Source: Vibrio galatheae (GTDB lineage: Bacteria; Pseudomonadota; Gammaproteobacteria; Enterobacterales; Vibrionaceae). Taken from it: 64,000 bases of DNA. Location: NCBI RefSeq assembly GCF_000967545.1, contig NZ_JXXV01000024.1, positions 1 through 64,000 on the forward strand, read 5' to 3'. Below the pieces are notes generated by a model, which saw nothing but the letters and a program-made list of their open reading frames with translations, was not told the origin of the DNA and searched no databases. The translations under genes and the position numbers were made by a program. Positions 1 through 7,661 of this stretch are shown here, one piece after another. The first letter of the stretch is position 1; every line of letters starts with the position of its first letter.

Positions 1-26
1 CACTTCGTACTTGAATCCAAGCATGC

Positions 27-147
27 TAACAAACAATTTAAGAGGGATTCCCCACGCTTGGCATTTTTGGTTTGGGTCAAGTTTAGTGATTACGACGTCC
101 AAATTTAGTGTCGTGGTCGCGTGGCTCACCCCTTAATTGGGCGTTAG
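27..147 (+). repeat. integron attC site 1
   Basis: A 121-bp attC element starts at TAACAAACAATTTAAGAG and ends in GGGCGTTAGC. It has the same bipartite layout as the six other attC copies down to 5.5 kb, but its central part is more diverged. It closes a cassette whose gene lies to the left of the window. Confidence 0.85.
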
Positions 148-168
148 CTGTATTACGGAGTCAGCACA

Positions 169-633
169 GTGATTACAATTAGAAATTACAGAGTAGAAGA
201 TGCCAAAGCGCTATGGGATATTCACTTTTATACAATTCGAAATATTAACATTCGTGACTATTCCCAAGCTCAAGTCGAAGCTTGGGCTCCAGAGATTCTA
301 GATTCGTCAGTCTGGGAAAAACGAATGAACGGACTATCTCCGTTTGTTGCTGAAATAGATGGTGTTATTGTTGGCTACACAGACTTGCAAATCAGTGGAC
401 TCATAGACCATTTCTTTTGTCACCATGAGTATCAAAGCAAAGGAGTAGGTAAAGCATTAATGAATCACGTTTTTAAGGTTGGCAGTTTACGGGGTATAAA
501 ACGTTATTTTTCTGAAGTCAGTATCACTGCTCGTCCATTTTACGAACACTTTGGTTTTAAAGTAGTTCAGGCCCAAGAAGTGGAAGTTCGTGGTCAAAAA
601 CTAAGAAACTTTGTCATGGAAAAATACAGCTAA
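169..633 (+). CDS. GNAT family N-acetyltransferase (integron cassette)
   Basis: This 154-residue protein has a GNAT fold. The acetyl-CoA pyrophosphate-binding loop is visible as QSKGVGKA near residues 90-97, and the C-terminal FYEHFGFKVV is the usual last strand region. Such enzymes move an acetyl group from acetyl-CoA to an amine; the substrate cannot be read here. The start is GTG, with ACGGAG eight bases upstream, just after the attC of the previous cassette. The stop codon overlaps the first bases of the next attC, the normal compact cassette arrangement. Expression probably depends on readthrough from upstream cassettes, as no promoter is obvious. Confidence 0.85.
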   Translation: MITIRNYRVEDAKALWDIHFYTIRNINIRDYSQAQVEAWAPEILDSSVWEKRMNGLSPFVAEIDGVIVGYTDLQISGLIDHFFCHHEYQSKGVGKALMNHVFKVGSLRGIKRYFSEVSITARPFYEHFGFKVVQAQEVEVRGQKLRNFVMEKYS

Positions 634-753
634 CAAAGCGTTTAAGACGGATTCACAACGCTTGGCGTTTTCAGTTTAAAATAAGTTTTGTGTTTACGGT
701 GCAATGGTTTAAGTAAGGTGGTATGCGTTGCTCACCACTTAACGCGGCGTTAG
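631..753 (+). repeat. integron attC site 2
   Basis: A 123-bp attC runs from TAACAAAGCGTTTAAGACGG to AACGCGGCGTTAG. It is the closest to consensus of the set and overlaps the stop codon of the GNAT gene. Confidence 0.92.
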
Positions 754-827
754 CTTAAACATGGAAGTAGTCATGAAAATGTTTAGTTTTTTATTCCATA
801 CAAACCAAAAGTAAAATCGGATATGTA

Positions 828-1226
828 GTGAAATCATATCTATTGCATGCTTGTGTAACTTTTCCTTTGGTACTCGGTGCGTATTACATCTGGGGTTCTG
901 AGTTCGCCGATCTCGACGGTAGGCAGGAATCGTCATTATTATTTTTGATTATTCTAGCTCCGGCTATAGAAACGCTTCTAATGGTTCCAATACTAAAGCT
1001 TATACAAATATTTAATTTTGATGTAGTGATGACTTCAGTAATTAGCGCACTGACATGGGGAGTAGCACATACTTTAAACAGTGTGCTAAATGGCTTTGGC
1101 GTACTGTTTTTGTTCTTTGTACTTTCAATATCCTATTTAACTTGGCGTCACAAATCATTTAAAGCGGCATTTTGGGTTACATTTGGCATTCATGCGTTAA
1201 ATAATGCAGTGGTGTTTTTAAGCTAA
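828..1226 (+). CDS. CPBP-like (CAAX/Abi) membrane protein, cassette gene
   Basis: This 132-residue, very hydrophobic protein has about four membrane segments. APAIETLL near residue 45, WGVAHTLN near residue 77 and GIHALNN near residue 120 match the order of the three CPBP intramembrane-protease motifs. The first motif has one Glu instead of the usual Glu pair, and the protein is shorter than typical members, so it may be a minimal or degenerate form. Some family members are prenyl-protein proteases or bacteriocin-immunity proteins; the role here is inferred only. The GTG start is the first in frame after an in-frame stop and its ribosome site is weak. A 17-codon reading frame begins at 761 just upstream. 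Confidence 0.6.
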   Translation: MKSYLLHACVTFPLVLGAYYIWGSEFADLDGRQESSLLFLIILAPAIETLLMVPILKLIQIFNFDVVMTSVISALTWGVAHTLNSVLNGFGVLFLFFVLSISYLTWRHKSFKAAFWVTFGIHALNNAVVFLS

Positions 1227-1346
1227 CAAGGCGTTTAAGACGGATTCCCAACGCGCGGCATTTTCGGTTTGATTCAGCTTTAGTGTTTACGGCACAATGG
1301 TTTAGGTAAGGTGGTCGGCGTTGCTCACTACTTAACGCGGCGTTAA
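1224..1346 (+). repeat. integron attC site 3
   Basis: A 123-bp attC runs from TAACAAGGCGTTTAAGACGG to ACGCGGCGTTAA. It overlaps the stop of the CPBP-like gene. Confidence 0.92.
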
Positions 1347-1390
1347 TAAGCTGCTGTTAACGAATAGTTTTTATGGTTGGTGATTCTGTG

Positions 1391-1573
1391 TTAGTTATCG
1401 GTTTGTCGGCTCAAAATGGTAAAGTCATTAGCTACCGGTTTTGTAAGTTCTTTGCTGAAAATGCCATTTGAAATCATCGAAAGCGCTAATATGCCAACCA
1501 TCATTTTTGCTTTCTTGAGTTCATCGATGTGGCAATTATCTAACCTTAACTTCTGTGGGTGGCCCGTCTTCAA
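1391..1573 (-). CDS. possible small reverse-strand cassette protein
   Basis: This 60-residue candidate is read against the direction of the cassettes. It has a basic N-terminus, one hydrophobic segment (MMVGILALSMISNGIF, residues 24-39) and a polar tail ending KPVANDFTILSRQTDN. I do not recognise it. Coding is supported by the cassette remnant at 5523-5622, which repeats the first part of this cassette. Read on the same strand it still gives KPVAND and LxxQTxN, with several differences falling in third codon positions. Reverse-oriented cassette genes that carry their own promoter are known in Vibrio superintegrons, often toxin-antitoxin pairs, but no partner is visible here. Confidence 0.35.
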   Translation of the reverse strand: MKTGHPQKLRLDNCHIDELKKAKMMVGILALSMISNGIFSKELTKPVANDFTILSRQTDN

Positions 1574-1708
1574 CCAGTCAAGTTAGCCACTTGCTGAAAC
1601 CTTGTTCGTGGAAACTATGGTGGGGCAGTAGCCAGTAAAAGTCTAGTTGTTTACTGGTGTTGAGTTTGGTGTGTTTTCTGAGTCCAGAGTGCGTGGAAAG
1701 TACTTTAT

Positions 1709-1830
1709 TAACAATGTGTTCAAGCTGGATTCTCAACGCTCGGCAGTTTTGGTTGCAAATTCTGGTTCAGTGATTAAGGTGGTTTTATTGAGTGCAGTGG
1801 TGCGTTGTTCACCACTTAACGCGGCGTTAT
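1709..1830 (+). repeat. integron attC site 4
   Basis: A 122-bp attC runs from TAACAATGTGTTCAAGCTGG to ACGCGGCGTTATG. No plus-strand gene is convincing in the 360 bases between attC 3 and this site. Confidence 0.88.
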
Positions 1831-1870
1831 GCTTACTCTTCAAATTTTTACTAACTAAGGTTTTAACGAT

Positions 1871-2308
1871 ATGAAAAATATAGTGATATTGACATTATCT
1901 TCTCTGGTGTTCTTTTCTTCTAACACTCTTGCTAGAGATGATATCGGATCATATCCAATTGAAAATGCTCTAAGCTCAGAAGCAGCAAAAAATAAATTAG
2001 GTACTGCTGTAAAATTCTACTTCGGCGAGCAGAAATTTCCCACAGTGGAGGCGGAGTTTGGCGAATTCAAAACGAACAAAAAAACAAACGCGTTTAATAA
2101 AACAGATGAAGAAGCGTGTAACTGGGTCTTTTTATCGGCCATGATAGCGCTGAAAGAACGCGCAATTAAAGAAGGTGGTAACGCGGTGGTTGATATCAAA
2201 TCTAACTACAAAAACAACCTAACTTCTAGCTCAGATACCTTTCAATGTGGTGCTGGTACTATGATTGCGGGCGTTGCATTAACTGGTAAAGTAGTGAAGT
2301 TAAAGTAA
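1871..2308 (+). CDS. secreted RcsF/YbjQ-like cassette protein
   Basis: This 145-residue protein has a clear signal peptide (MKNIVILTLSSLVFFSSNTLA). The mature part ends in ALKERAIKEGGNAVVDIKS, then a Cys and GVALTGKVVKL. This helix, Asn-Ala-Val strand and final strand resemble the small YbjQ/RcsF-type fold. Two cysteines (in EEACNW and FQCGAG) could form a disulfide in the periplasm. The function is unknown, and the fold assignment rests on motif impression only. The start ATG lies 40 bases after the attC boundary. Proteins of this type occur in Vibrio cassettes, sometimes misnamed excinuclease subunits. Confidence 0.65.
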   Translation: MKNIVILTLSSLVFFSSNTLARDDIGSYPIENALSSEAAKNKLGTAVKFYFGEQKFPTVEAEFGEFKTNKKTNAFNKTDEEACNWVFLSAMIALKERAIKEGGNAVVDIKSNYKNNLTSSSDTFQCGAGTMIAGVALTGKVVKLK

Positions 2309-2311
2309 GCA

Positions 2312-2434
2312 TAACAAAGCGTTCAAGGCGGATTCACAACGCGTGGCATTTTGGGTTTAAATCGGCTTAAGTGTTTATGGCACAACGGTTTAAGTCAGGT
2401 GGCAGGCGTTGCTCACCACTTAACGCGGCGTTAG
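2312..2434 (+). repeat. integron attC site 5
   Basis: A 123-bp attC runs from TAACAAAGCGTTCAAGGCGG to ACGCGGCGTTAGGC. Confidence 0.92.
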
Positions 2435-2448
2435 GCATATGGAATAGT

Positions 2449-3132
2449 ATGAAATTAAATGAAGTAGATAAGTACTTAAGAACTTACAAATCCTATATGG
2501 AACAAATCAAGTTACGTAGTGCTTTGTTGATGGACATTCAAAAGAAGATCAATGGTTCAGGTAGTTATACTGAGAGTCTGGAAACCGACATTGATATCAT
2601 ATACTTACAAATACGAAAAATATGCGAACTAGTCATGCTATCATGCGTAGTTGCTAACCAAGCCTCAAGTCGAGACCTTAGTTCCAAGCTAAAAAAAAGT
2701 TATAAGCCTGCAGAGATCAATCGATTGTTATCAAAGGTGAATAGCCGCTTTTACCCAAAGGCGGTAAAGAGGCAGCTTCCTCACTTTGATGCTTCTAAGT
2801 CAGACCTAGCAGGTACAACTCCATTAGATGTCAATGAACTTGTTTTAATGTGGGGTAAAAGCGGAGATTTTCTGCATGTATCAAGAAAGCAGCAATATCA
2901 AGAATCTAAGGCAATAAATACTATCTCTGAAGCATTTTTATTTATGCAGAAAACCGTTACGTTACTATCTCATCATTGGGTTGAAGTAGATGAGGAGCAC
3001 AATTTAGTCGTAGTAATGAACCCCGTTGATGACATTGGAAATGAATGCGCAGGGGTACAAGTTGGCATTATGCATCGCGTACCACAATCAAAAGTAAATA
3101 AAGATAAGGCTCGAAAGGTTGAATTCTATTAA
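2449..3132 (+). CDS. hypothetical cassette protein, 227 aa
   Basis: I do not recognise this protein. It is soluble and largely helical: an N-terminal helical stretch (MKLNEVDKYLRTYKSYMEQI), a middle basic segment and an acidic C-terminal part with short strands (HNLVVVMNPVDD). It has no signal peptide. The reading frame is open upstream to 2371, but those 26 codons are attC sequence, so the ATG at 2449 is the sensible start; a weak GGAAT precedes it. The cassette layout, attC on both sides, supports a real gene. Confidence 0.7.
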   Translation: MKLNEVDKYLRTYKSYMEQIKLRSALLMDIQKKINGSGSYTESLETDIDIIYLQIRKICELVMLSCVVANQASSRDLSSKLKKSYKPAEINRLLSKVNSRFYPKAVKRQLPHFDASKSDLAGTTPLDVNELVLMWGKSGDFLHVSRKQQYQESKAINTISEAFLFMQKTVTLLSHHWVEVDEEHNLVVVMNPVDDIGNECAGVQVGIMHRVPQSKVNKDKARKVEFY

Positions 3133-3142
3133 TACTTATGCC

Positions 3143-3262
3143 TAACAATCTGCTTAAGACGGACTGCCAACGCGCGGCGGTTTTACTTCTGGTCTGGTTT
3201 GGTGTTTTCGGTGGTCTGTTTAAGTTTTGTGGTAGGTTGGCAGCCACTTAGCAGGGCGTTAT
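3143..3262 (+). repeat. integron attC site 6 (diverged)
   Basis: A 120-bp attC runs from TAACAATCTGCTTAAGACGG to GCAGGGCGTTATG. Its outer arms fit the family, but the central half differs from the other copies, so this cassette may have come from another array. Confidence 0.85.
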
Positions 3263-3283
3263 GTGCTTATGAGGAAAATTGAC

Positions 3284-3361
3284 ATGGAAGTGGTAGAGAC
3301 CAACCCTGATTTGGCCCCAATATTAGCGAGTTATGCGAAAGAGTGCCTAGAGTCGGGTATT
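3284..3361 (+). pseudogene. cassette gene truncated by IS5 insertion
   Basis: The ATG at 3284 opens a frame starting MEVVETNPDLAPILASYAKE, which runs 26 codons before it meets the left end of the IS5-family element. It then continues only five codons into the insertion sequence. The opening resembles the first helix of some GNAT cassette proteins, which is an impression only. The rest of the gene and its attC are missing on the other side of the element, so sequence was lost as well as interrupted. Confidence 0.6.
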
Positions 3362-4416
3362 GGCTTTGTTGCATAAATCGAATGAACTAAATCAAAATCT
3401 TACGATCAGATCAGGGACATTCATTCACTGACTCTGATTTCATGCCGAAGCCTCGCTATAAAACCACCAACTGGCGCAAGTACAACAACTCCCTAGTCAA
3501 TCGAGGTTCACTCACGTTTTGGATTGACGAAGAAGCAATAACCGAGTGGAAACAATCTAAACAGCATAAGCTTGGTAGACCGCGATTGTTTAGTGACTTA
3601 GCTATCACCACCGCTCTCATGGTGAAGCGTATCTTTTCCTTGCCCTTAAGGGCGCTACAAGGCTTTATAGACTCAGTATTTAAATTGGCGAATATCTCAT
3701 TGGTTTGTCCTCACTATACCTGTATAAGTCGCCGAGCCAAGGATGTAAACGTTAATTTCAAAGCCTCAACACGAGGCGTCATCCAACACCTAGCCATTGA
3801 TGCAACAGGACTCAAGGTATACGGTGAGGGAGAATGGAAAGTGAAAAAGCATGGAACTGATGGCAAGCGTCGAGTCTGGCGTAAACTCCACCTTGCGGTT
3901 GATACAGATACACATGAAATTATCGCCGCAGAGCTCACACTATCAGGTGTGACCGATGCGGAAGTGCTCCCCAATCTACTCAAGCAAACACGGCGTACCA
4001 TCAATGAAATTTCAGGAGATGGTGCATACGATACAAGAGAGTGTCACAGAGCGATTAGAGCTAAGAAAGCGACACCTTTGATCCCTCCACGAGAGGGGGC
4101 AGCTTTCTGGGAAAAAGGTCATCCACGTAATTTGGCAGTTGGCTGCCAAAAGCTCTATGGCTCGAACAAAAAGTGGAAACAAAAGTATGGTTACCATAAG
4201 CGCTCATTGTCGGAGACCGCTATGTATCGCGTAAAACAACTACTAGGCGCTTCACTCACACTTCGAAATTACAACGCACAAGTTGGTGAAACTTACGCCA
4301 TGATCAAAGCACTCAACAAATTAACTGGGATAGCTATGCCCGAAACTCAGTATGTTGTTTAAAATACGACCTATTTAGCTAGCGTTCGCTCTTTCGCTGA
4401 ATTCGGCAACAAAGCC
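3362..4416 (+). mobile_element. IS5-family insertion sequence, complete
   Basis: This 1055-bp element starts GGCTTTGTTGCATAAATC and ends in GGCAACAAAGCC, giving an 11-bp perfect terminal inverted repeat, and has one transposase gene. The ends and protein resemble the IS903-type group, which usually makes 9-bp target duplications. The flanks (TCGGGTATT left, CATCATCCA right) do not match, so the element has lost one original flank by deletion or recombination. The right end abuts an IS3-family fragment directly. Confidence 0.85.
3442..4362 (+). CDS. IS5-family transposase
   Basis: This 306-residue DDE transposase catalyses cut-and-paste of the surrounding element. The likely catalytic residues are D120 (LAIDATGLK), D193 (SGDGAYD) and E258 (SLSETAMYRVK), all present, so the protein looks intact. 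The N-terminal YKTTNWRKYNNSLVNRGSLTFW is the usual opening of this group. No frameshift is needed: one uninterrupted frame fills most of the element, leaving about 80 bases at the left and 54 at the right for the terminal repeats. Confidence 0.92.
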   Translation: MPKPRYKTTNWRKYNNSLVNRGSLTFWIDEEAITEWKQSKQHKLGRPRLFSDLAITTALMVKRIFSLPLRALQGFIDSVFKLANISLVCPHYTCISRRAKDVNVNFKASTRGVIQHLAIDATGLKVYGEGEWKVKKHGTDGKRRVWRKLHLAVDTDTHEIIAAELTLSGVTDAEVLPNLLKQTRRTINEISGDGAYDTRECHRAIRAKKATPLIPPREGAAFWEKGHPRNLAVGCQKLYGSNKKWKQKYGYHKRSLSETAMYRVKQLLGASLTLRNYNAQVGETYAMIKALNKLTGIAMPETQYVV

Positions 4417-4738
4417 CATCATCCATTCAGACCGTGGTGTACAATACAGAGCCTATAAATATCAAGACTTCATGCGCAAGCATGGAGGTGTACCAAGCAT
4501 GAGTCGACAGGGTAACTGTTGGGATAATGCGGTGATGAAGTCGTTCTACAGTCGACTGAAAGTCGAACTGATATACGCAGAAGACTACCAAACTGTCGAA
4601 GAAGCCCGAATGGGCATCTTCGAATATATTGAGGTATTTTACAATCGCAAAAGAAGACACTCAGCGTTGGGGCATATCAGCCCAGTTGAGTACGAAAGTA
4701 TGTAGTTATGTACTGTCTACTTTTTGTGGGGTACACCA
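4417..4738 (+). mobile_element. IS3-family insertion sequence, 3' remnant
   Basis: Only the right part of an IS3-family element remains: the end of orfB and the right terminus TACTGTCTAC...GGGGTACACCA, ending in the CA typical of the family. The left part was removed where the IS5 element now sits. A second, shorter remnant of the same right end lies at 5623-5699 and differs at about five of 77 bases. Confidence 0.8.
4418..4705 (+). pseudogene. IS3-family transposase OrfB, C-terminal fragment
   Basis: The open frame starts inside the rve integrase core at IIHSDRGVQY, which carries the second catalytic Asp, and runs to the natural stop through CWDNAV and FYNRKRRHSALGHISPVEYE. The position that should hold the catalytic Glu (NAxxESF in the family) reads NAVMKSF, a Glu-to-Lys change explained by one G-to-A. 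It is therefore both truncated and catalytically dead. An internal ATG at 4472 gives a spurious 77-residue frame. Confidence 0.85.
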
Positions 4739-4768
4739 GCTACAGCCAGAAAACAAGGAGAAAAGGGA

Positions 4769-5395
4769 ATGGATCTTAATTCACTACTACTGTTTATAGT
4801 CGCTTGTCTTGCTATCAATATGATACCAGGGCCAGACGTTATCTATATTGTTTCAAACACAATGAAAGGTAAGTTGGTCACTGGGTTCAAAGCTGCAATG
4901 GGGCTTGGTGTAGGCTACTTTGTTCATACCTTAGCAGCTTCATTAGGGTTATCTGCGATTATCCTCAGCTCAGCGCTAGCTTTTAGCGCAGTCAAATGGT
5001 TAGGTGCCGCTTATCTAGTCTATTTGGGTGTTCAGTCGTTACTTTCAATGTGGCGTGGGGATAGCACATTGAAAGTAAGTGAAAGCGTTGAAAGTGACAA
5101 AAATGTATTTGTACAAGGCGTAATTGTTAGTGTCTTAAACCCAAAAGTTGCACTGTTCTTTCTTTCGTTCCTACCTCAGTTTATTAACACATCATCAGGT
5201 TCGGCTTCGATACAATTATTGTGGCTTGGTTTGTTATTTAGCGTCCTAGCTACAATGTGTAATGTCCTATATGCATCAGTGGGTAGTTGGGTCTTTAGTC
5301 GCCCTAATTCTCAGCTCTACTCACGAGGTCTAGAGGGCGTTTCTGGCGTTTTACTTATTGGGCTAGCAAGCAAAGTAGCAATCAGCGATCGCTAA
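4769..5395 (+). CDS. LysE/RhtB family amino-acid exporter (cassette gene)
   Basis: This 208-residue inner-membrane protein has about six membrane segments. The family signature is at the N-terminus: NMIPGPDVIYIVSNTMKG, with the Pro-Gly-Pro element. Such proteins export amino acids or derivatives by proton exchange; the substrate is not predictable. The ATG at 4769 follows AAGGAGAAAAGGGA. Upstream in-frame sequence belongs to the IS3 right end, which stops at 4738, so the cassette lost its own upstream attC. The downstream attC at 5401 is present. Transcription may come from the IS remnant or from readthrough. Confidence 0.88.
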   Translation: MDLNSLLLFIVACLAINMIPGPDVIYIVSNTMKGKLVTGFKAAMGLGVGYFVHTLAASLGLSAIILSSALAFSAVKWLGAAYLVYLGVQSLLSMWRGDSTLKVSESVESDKNVFVQGVIVSVLNPKVALFFLSFLPQFINTSSGSASIQLLWLGLLFSVLATMCNVLYASVGSWVFSRPNSQLYSRGLEGVSGVLLIGLASKVAISDR

Positions 5396-5400
5396 TGGCA

Positions 5401-5522
5401 TAACAAAGCATTTACGAGTGATTCCCAACGCTGGCATTTTCGATGTCATCGTTGGGTTTTGTGTTTACGGTGGTATGGTTTAGGTTAGGTGGTGGCGTTG
5501 CTCACACCTTAATGCGGCGTTA
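5401..5522 (+). repeat. integron attC site 7, last in the array
   Basis: A 122-bp attC runs from TAACAAAGCATTTACGAG to AATGCGGCGTTAA, following the LysE gene. No further attC is seen downstream, so the array probably ends here or its last attC was lost with the IS3 insertion. Confidence 0.88.
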
Positions 5523-5622
5523 ATAAGCTACTGTTAACGAATGGTTTTTATGGTAAGTGGTTTTGTGTTGGTTGCTAGTTTGTAAGTTCAAAACAGGTAG
5601 GTCATTTGCTACTGGTTTAGTA
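5523..5622 (-). pseudogene. truncated copy of the cassette at 1347-1573
   Basis: These 100 bases, beginning TAAGCTACTGTTAACGAATG, are a diverged copy of 1347-1445 in the same position relative to the preceding attC. The copy stops where the second IS3 remnant begins. Read on the minus strand it keeps the C-terminal KPVAND...L..QT.N of the small protein proposed at 1391-1573. It is the tail of a lost gene. Confidence 0.55.
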
Positions 5623-5699
5623 CAGCGTTGGGGCATGTCAGCCCGGTTGAGTACGAAGGTATTTAGTTATGTACTGTCTACTTTTTGAGGGGTACACCA
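5623..5699 (+). mobile_element. second IS3-family 3' remnant
   Basis: This 77-base stretch matches the last bases of orfB and the right terminus of the IS3 remnant at 4662-4738 with about five differences. It has the same orientation and no left end. It separates a cut cassette from the small gene at 5714. Confidence 0.82.
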
Positions 5700-5713
5700 G
5701 CATCAAGATAGTT

Positions 5714-5863
5714 ATGAAAATCAAGCAGACTAATCAAGGTAAGAATCAGACTGTTATTAATAACAAGTCTGGCGTGATTAATATTGGTAATGTTCAACGA
5801 TACGTTGACCTCAAAATGCCCGAATTAAGGCAGGAGCTAAAGCAGATCTCTTCTGAGTCCTAA
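5714..5863 (+). CDS. small hypothetical protein with an Asn/Gly-rich repeat-like start
   Basis: This 49-residue protein reads MKIKQTNQGKNQTVINNKSG, then VINIGNVQ and a charged helix (LRQELKQISSES). The alternating Asn, Gly and hydrophobic residues look like a short beta-roll of the kind seen at the N-termini of some multi-domain NTPase or effector proteins. It may thus be an N-terminal module left without its partner, or a real short protein. The ATG at 5714 lies 14 bases after the IS3 end, so the normal upstream region is gone. No attC follows. Confidence 0.4.
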   Translation: MKIKQTNQGKNQTVINNKSGVINIGNVQRYVDLKMPELRQELKQISSES

Positions 5864-6146
5864 GGAAAATTCATTGTAGTGTTTGTGCTTTCTATTGTTG
5901 CACCGACTCTTGGTTTGTTGTGTCCGCTTTTGTGAGGTAAACCGCTTCATGATTATCGCATCTCATTGTTTCTATGTTCAGAGGTGTCGCAGTTGGTACT
6001 CGGATTCAAGCGGACGAGTACAACCATCTAATTCAAAAGTTTATGATGACATATAACTCAATAAATTTTATTCAAAATGAGACCTACTAATAACTAATTG
6101 TTTTAATTATAAATCCACGTCTCATTTGTGATACTACTCCCACAAA

Positions 6147-7631
6147 ATGCCACATTCAGGTGTTACTTTTATTCCTATATACAACACATTGTTTTCATTC
6201 AGTGAGCTGCCCTCATTATTCATGTCTATTAGTATACAAATCTTTGTCAAAGCAATAATCGCTACAATCCTAATCTTGATGGTTTTTATTATTGATCCAC
6301 TTGGTATACGAAATTCAGCAGAAGATCACTATGAAGATCATATACTCAGGTTGTGGTCGCCATTTTTTAGTGAAAAAGTATCCGACGAAATAGTGGTTAT
6401 TCTGATTGATGATGAATATATTGAAACCACGAATAGTTATCCTGTCAGTTATCGGAACCTTGCCCGTATGCTGAAGATCATTTCGCGATTTGAACCACAG
6501 TCTGTTTTTTACGACATCCTTCAGCATCATGAGCATTCAGATAGTCTCGACCGTTGGCTTGCAACACTAAAAAGTCAGCAATTCCCGGTTTTTATGGCAA
6601 GTAACTCGGATTACGACACTGAAGAACGCCTGAATACTCCTACCTCACTGAGGCACAAGATAGCCAATGCTGCGCAACTCGCAGCTGTATCTTGGAGTGG
6701 AGAAGGGCGCTATTATCCACTATCAGTTCCTTGGAATGATAAGAAAATGAACACTGCAGCAACTGCGATGTTTATAGATTGGTGTACACGTTCTACTCAG
6801 TGTAACGTAAACGACATTGTTAACATGGATGACTCTTTAATCGTTCAATGGACCAACAAGCATGCGGTGAATCAAGAGATATTTTTTCCGCTAGATGTTA
6901 GCTGTAGTAACAAAGCGCAGAGCCAATGGCTGCAGTTAAAAGAGTTACTAATTATAAGCGTAACTCAAGGCATCCAAGATCAAGACAAACTTGATAACAC
7001 TCTTAGAAAGCGCTGCCCACCATTTTTAACCATTGCAGCTTCGACGCTAAGCGCCCCCGGCGCTGCAGGCTCAGAAGAACTCAAACGAGCTATCAAAGGA
7101 AAAATGGTGTTAGTTGGTTACCACGTAACAGGCAGTGTTGATAGTATTGTTTCACCAGTCCATGGCACATTACCAGGTGTCTACTTTCATGCAATGGCTC
7201 TTGATAACCTGATTACTCTAAAAGGGGAATACTGGCGCTCTCCAAGAGATACTGGACTATTTAACCTAAGCGTTGTTGATGTAGTCGAGATCGTCATACA
7301 AACCATAGTGCTTTTCATTGTAATTTGGTTTCGTTTTAACTTTCTTGAACGGCGAGATAGCCCAGAGTTAAATGCTAAACAAAAGTTACTGGGCGCATTC
7401 ATTCCAATGATTATCATCATTGTGGTTATCGCTATTTCAATCGCAATTTTCCACTTTATTCTTCATGTCGGCGTGCCAAATTGGTATGGACTAATTCTTA
7501 TCATCTTTATTGATTTACCTGTTTTTTTCTTTTTCATCTTTGAAGCTGTTAGACCAAAAATCCACTTATACAAAGAGAAGATTTGTATATTCGCCAGCAA
7601 CACAAAACATAAATCAAAAAATACTCAATAA
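6147..7631 (+). CDS. CHASE2-domain membrane protein without an output domain
   Basis: This 494-residue protein has an N-terminal membrane segment (about residues 29-49), a large extracytoplasmic CHASE2-like region (about 55-360, with VILIDDEYIE and GKMVLVGYHVTGSVDSIVSPVHGTLPGVYFHA), and three C-terminal membrane segments (about 373-393, 415-437 and 443-465). CHASE2 is an extracellular sensory domain normally fused to kinase, cyclase or diguanylate cyclase modules. None is present, only a short basic tail. The start could be 6147 or the ATG at 6222; neither has a good ribosome site. The 280 bases upstream have no attC and no clear gene. It heads a three-gene operon with a periplasmic protein and an M48 lipoprotein. 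Confidence 0.8.
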   Translation: MPHSGVTFIPIYNTLFSFSELPSLFMSISIQIFVKAIIATILILMVFIIDPLGIRNSAEDHYEDHILRLWSPFFSEKVSDEIVVILIDDEYIETTNSYPVSYRNLARMLKIISRFEPQSVFYDILQHHEHSDSLDRWLATLKSQQFPVFMASNSDYDTEERLNTPTSLRHKIANAAQLAAVSWSGEGRYYPLSVPWNDKKMNTAATAMFIDWCTRSTQCNVNDIVNMDDSLIVQWTNKHAVNQEIFFPLDVSCSNKAQSQWLQLKELLIISVTQGIQDQDKLDNTLRKRCPPFLTIAASTLSAPGAAGSEELKRAIKGKMVLVGYHVTGSVDSIVSPVHGTLPGVYFHAMALDNLITLKGEYWRSPRDTGLFNLSVVDVVEIVIQTIVLFIVIWFRFNFLERRDSPELNAKQKLLGAFIPMIIIIVVIAISIAIFHFILHVGVPNWYGLILIIFIDLPVFFFFIFEAVRPKIHLYKEKICIFASNTKHKSKNTQ

Positions 7632-7661
7632 CATATAACATTCAGAAAATAAGGAACATTT

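Noticed and set aside
1647..1874. Forward 75-codon frame over attC site 4
   Set aside because: It is encoded mostly by the attC repeat; similar frames arise over several attC copies and there is no ribosome site.
2371..2448. N-terminal extension of the 227-residue cassette protein
   Set aside because: These codons lie within attC site 5; the ATG at 2449 fits the cassette boundary.
4417..5699. Composite transposon carrying lysE between IS3 copies
   Set aside because: Both IS3 pieces are right-end remnants without left ends or active transposase, so the unit cannot move.
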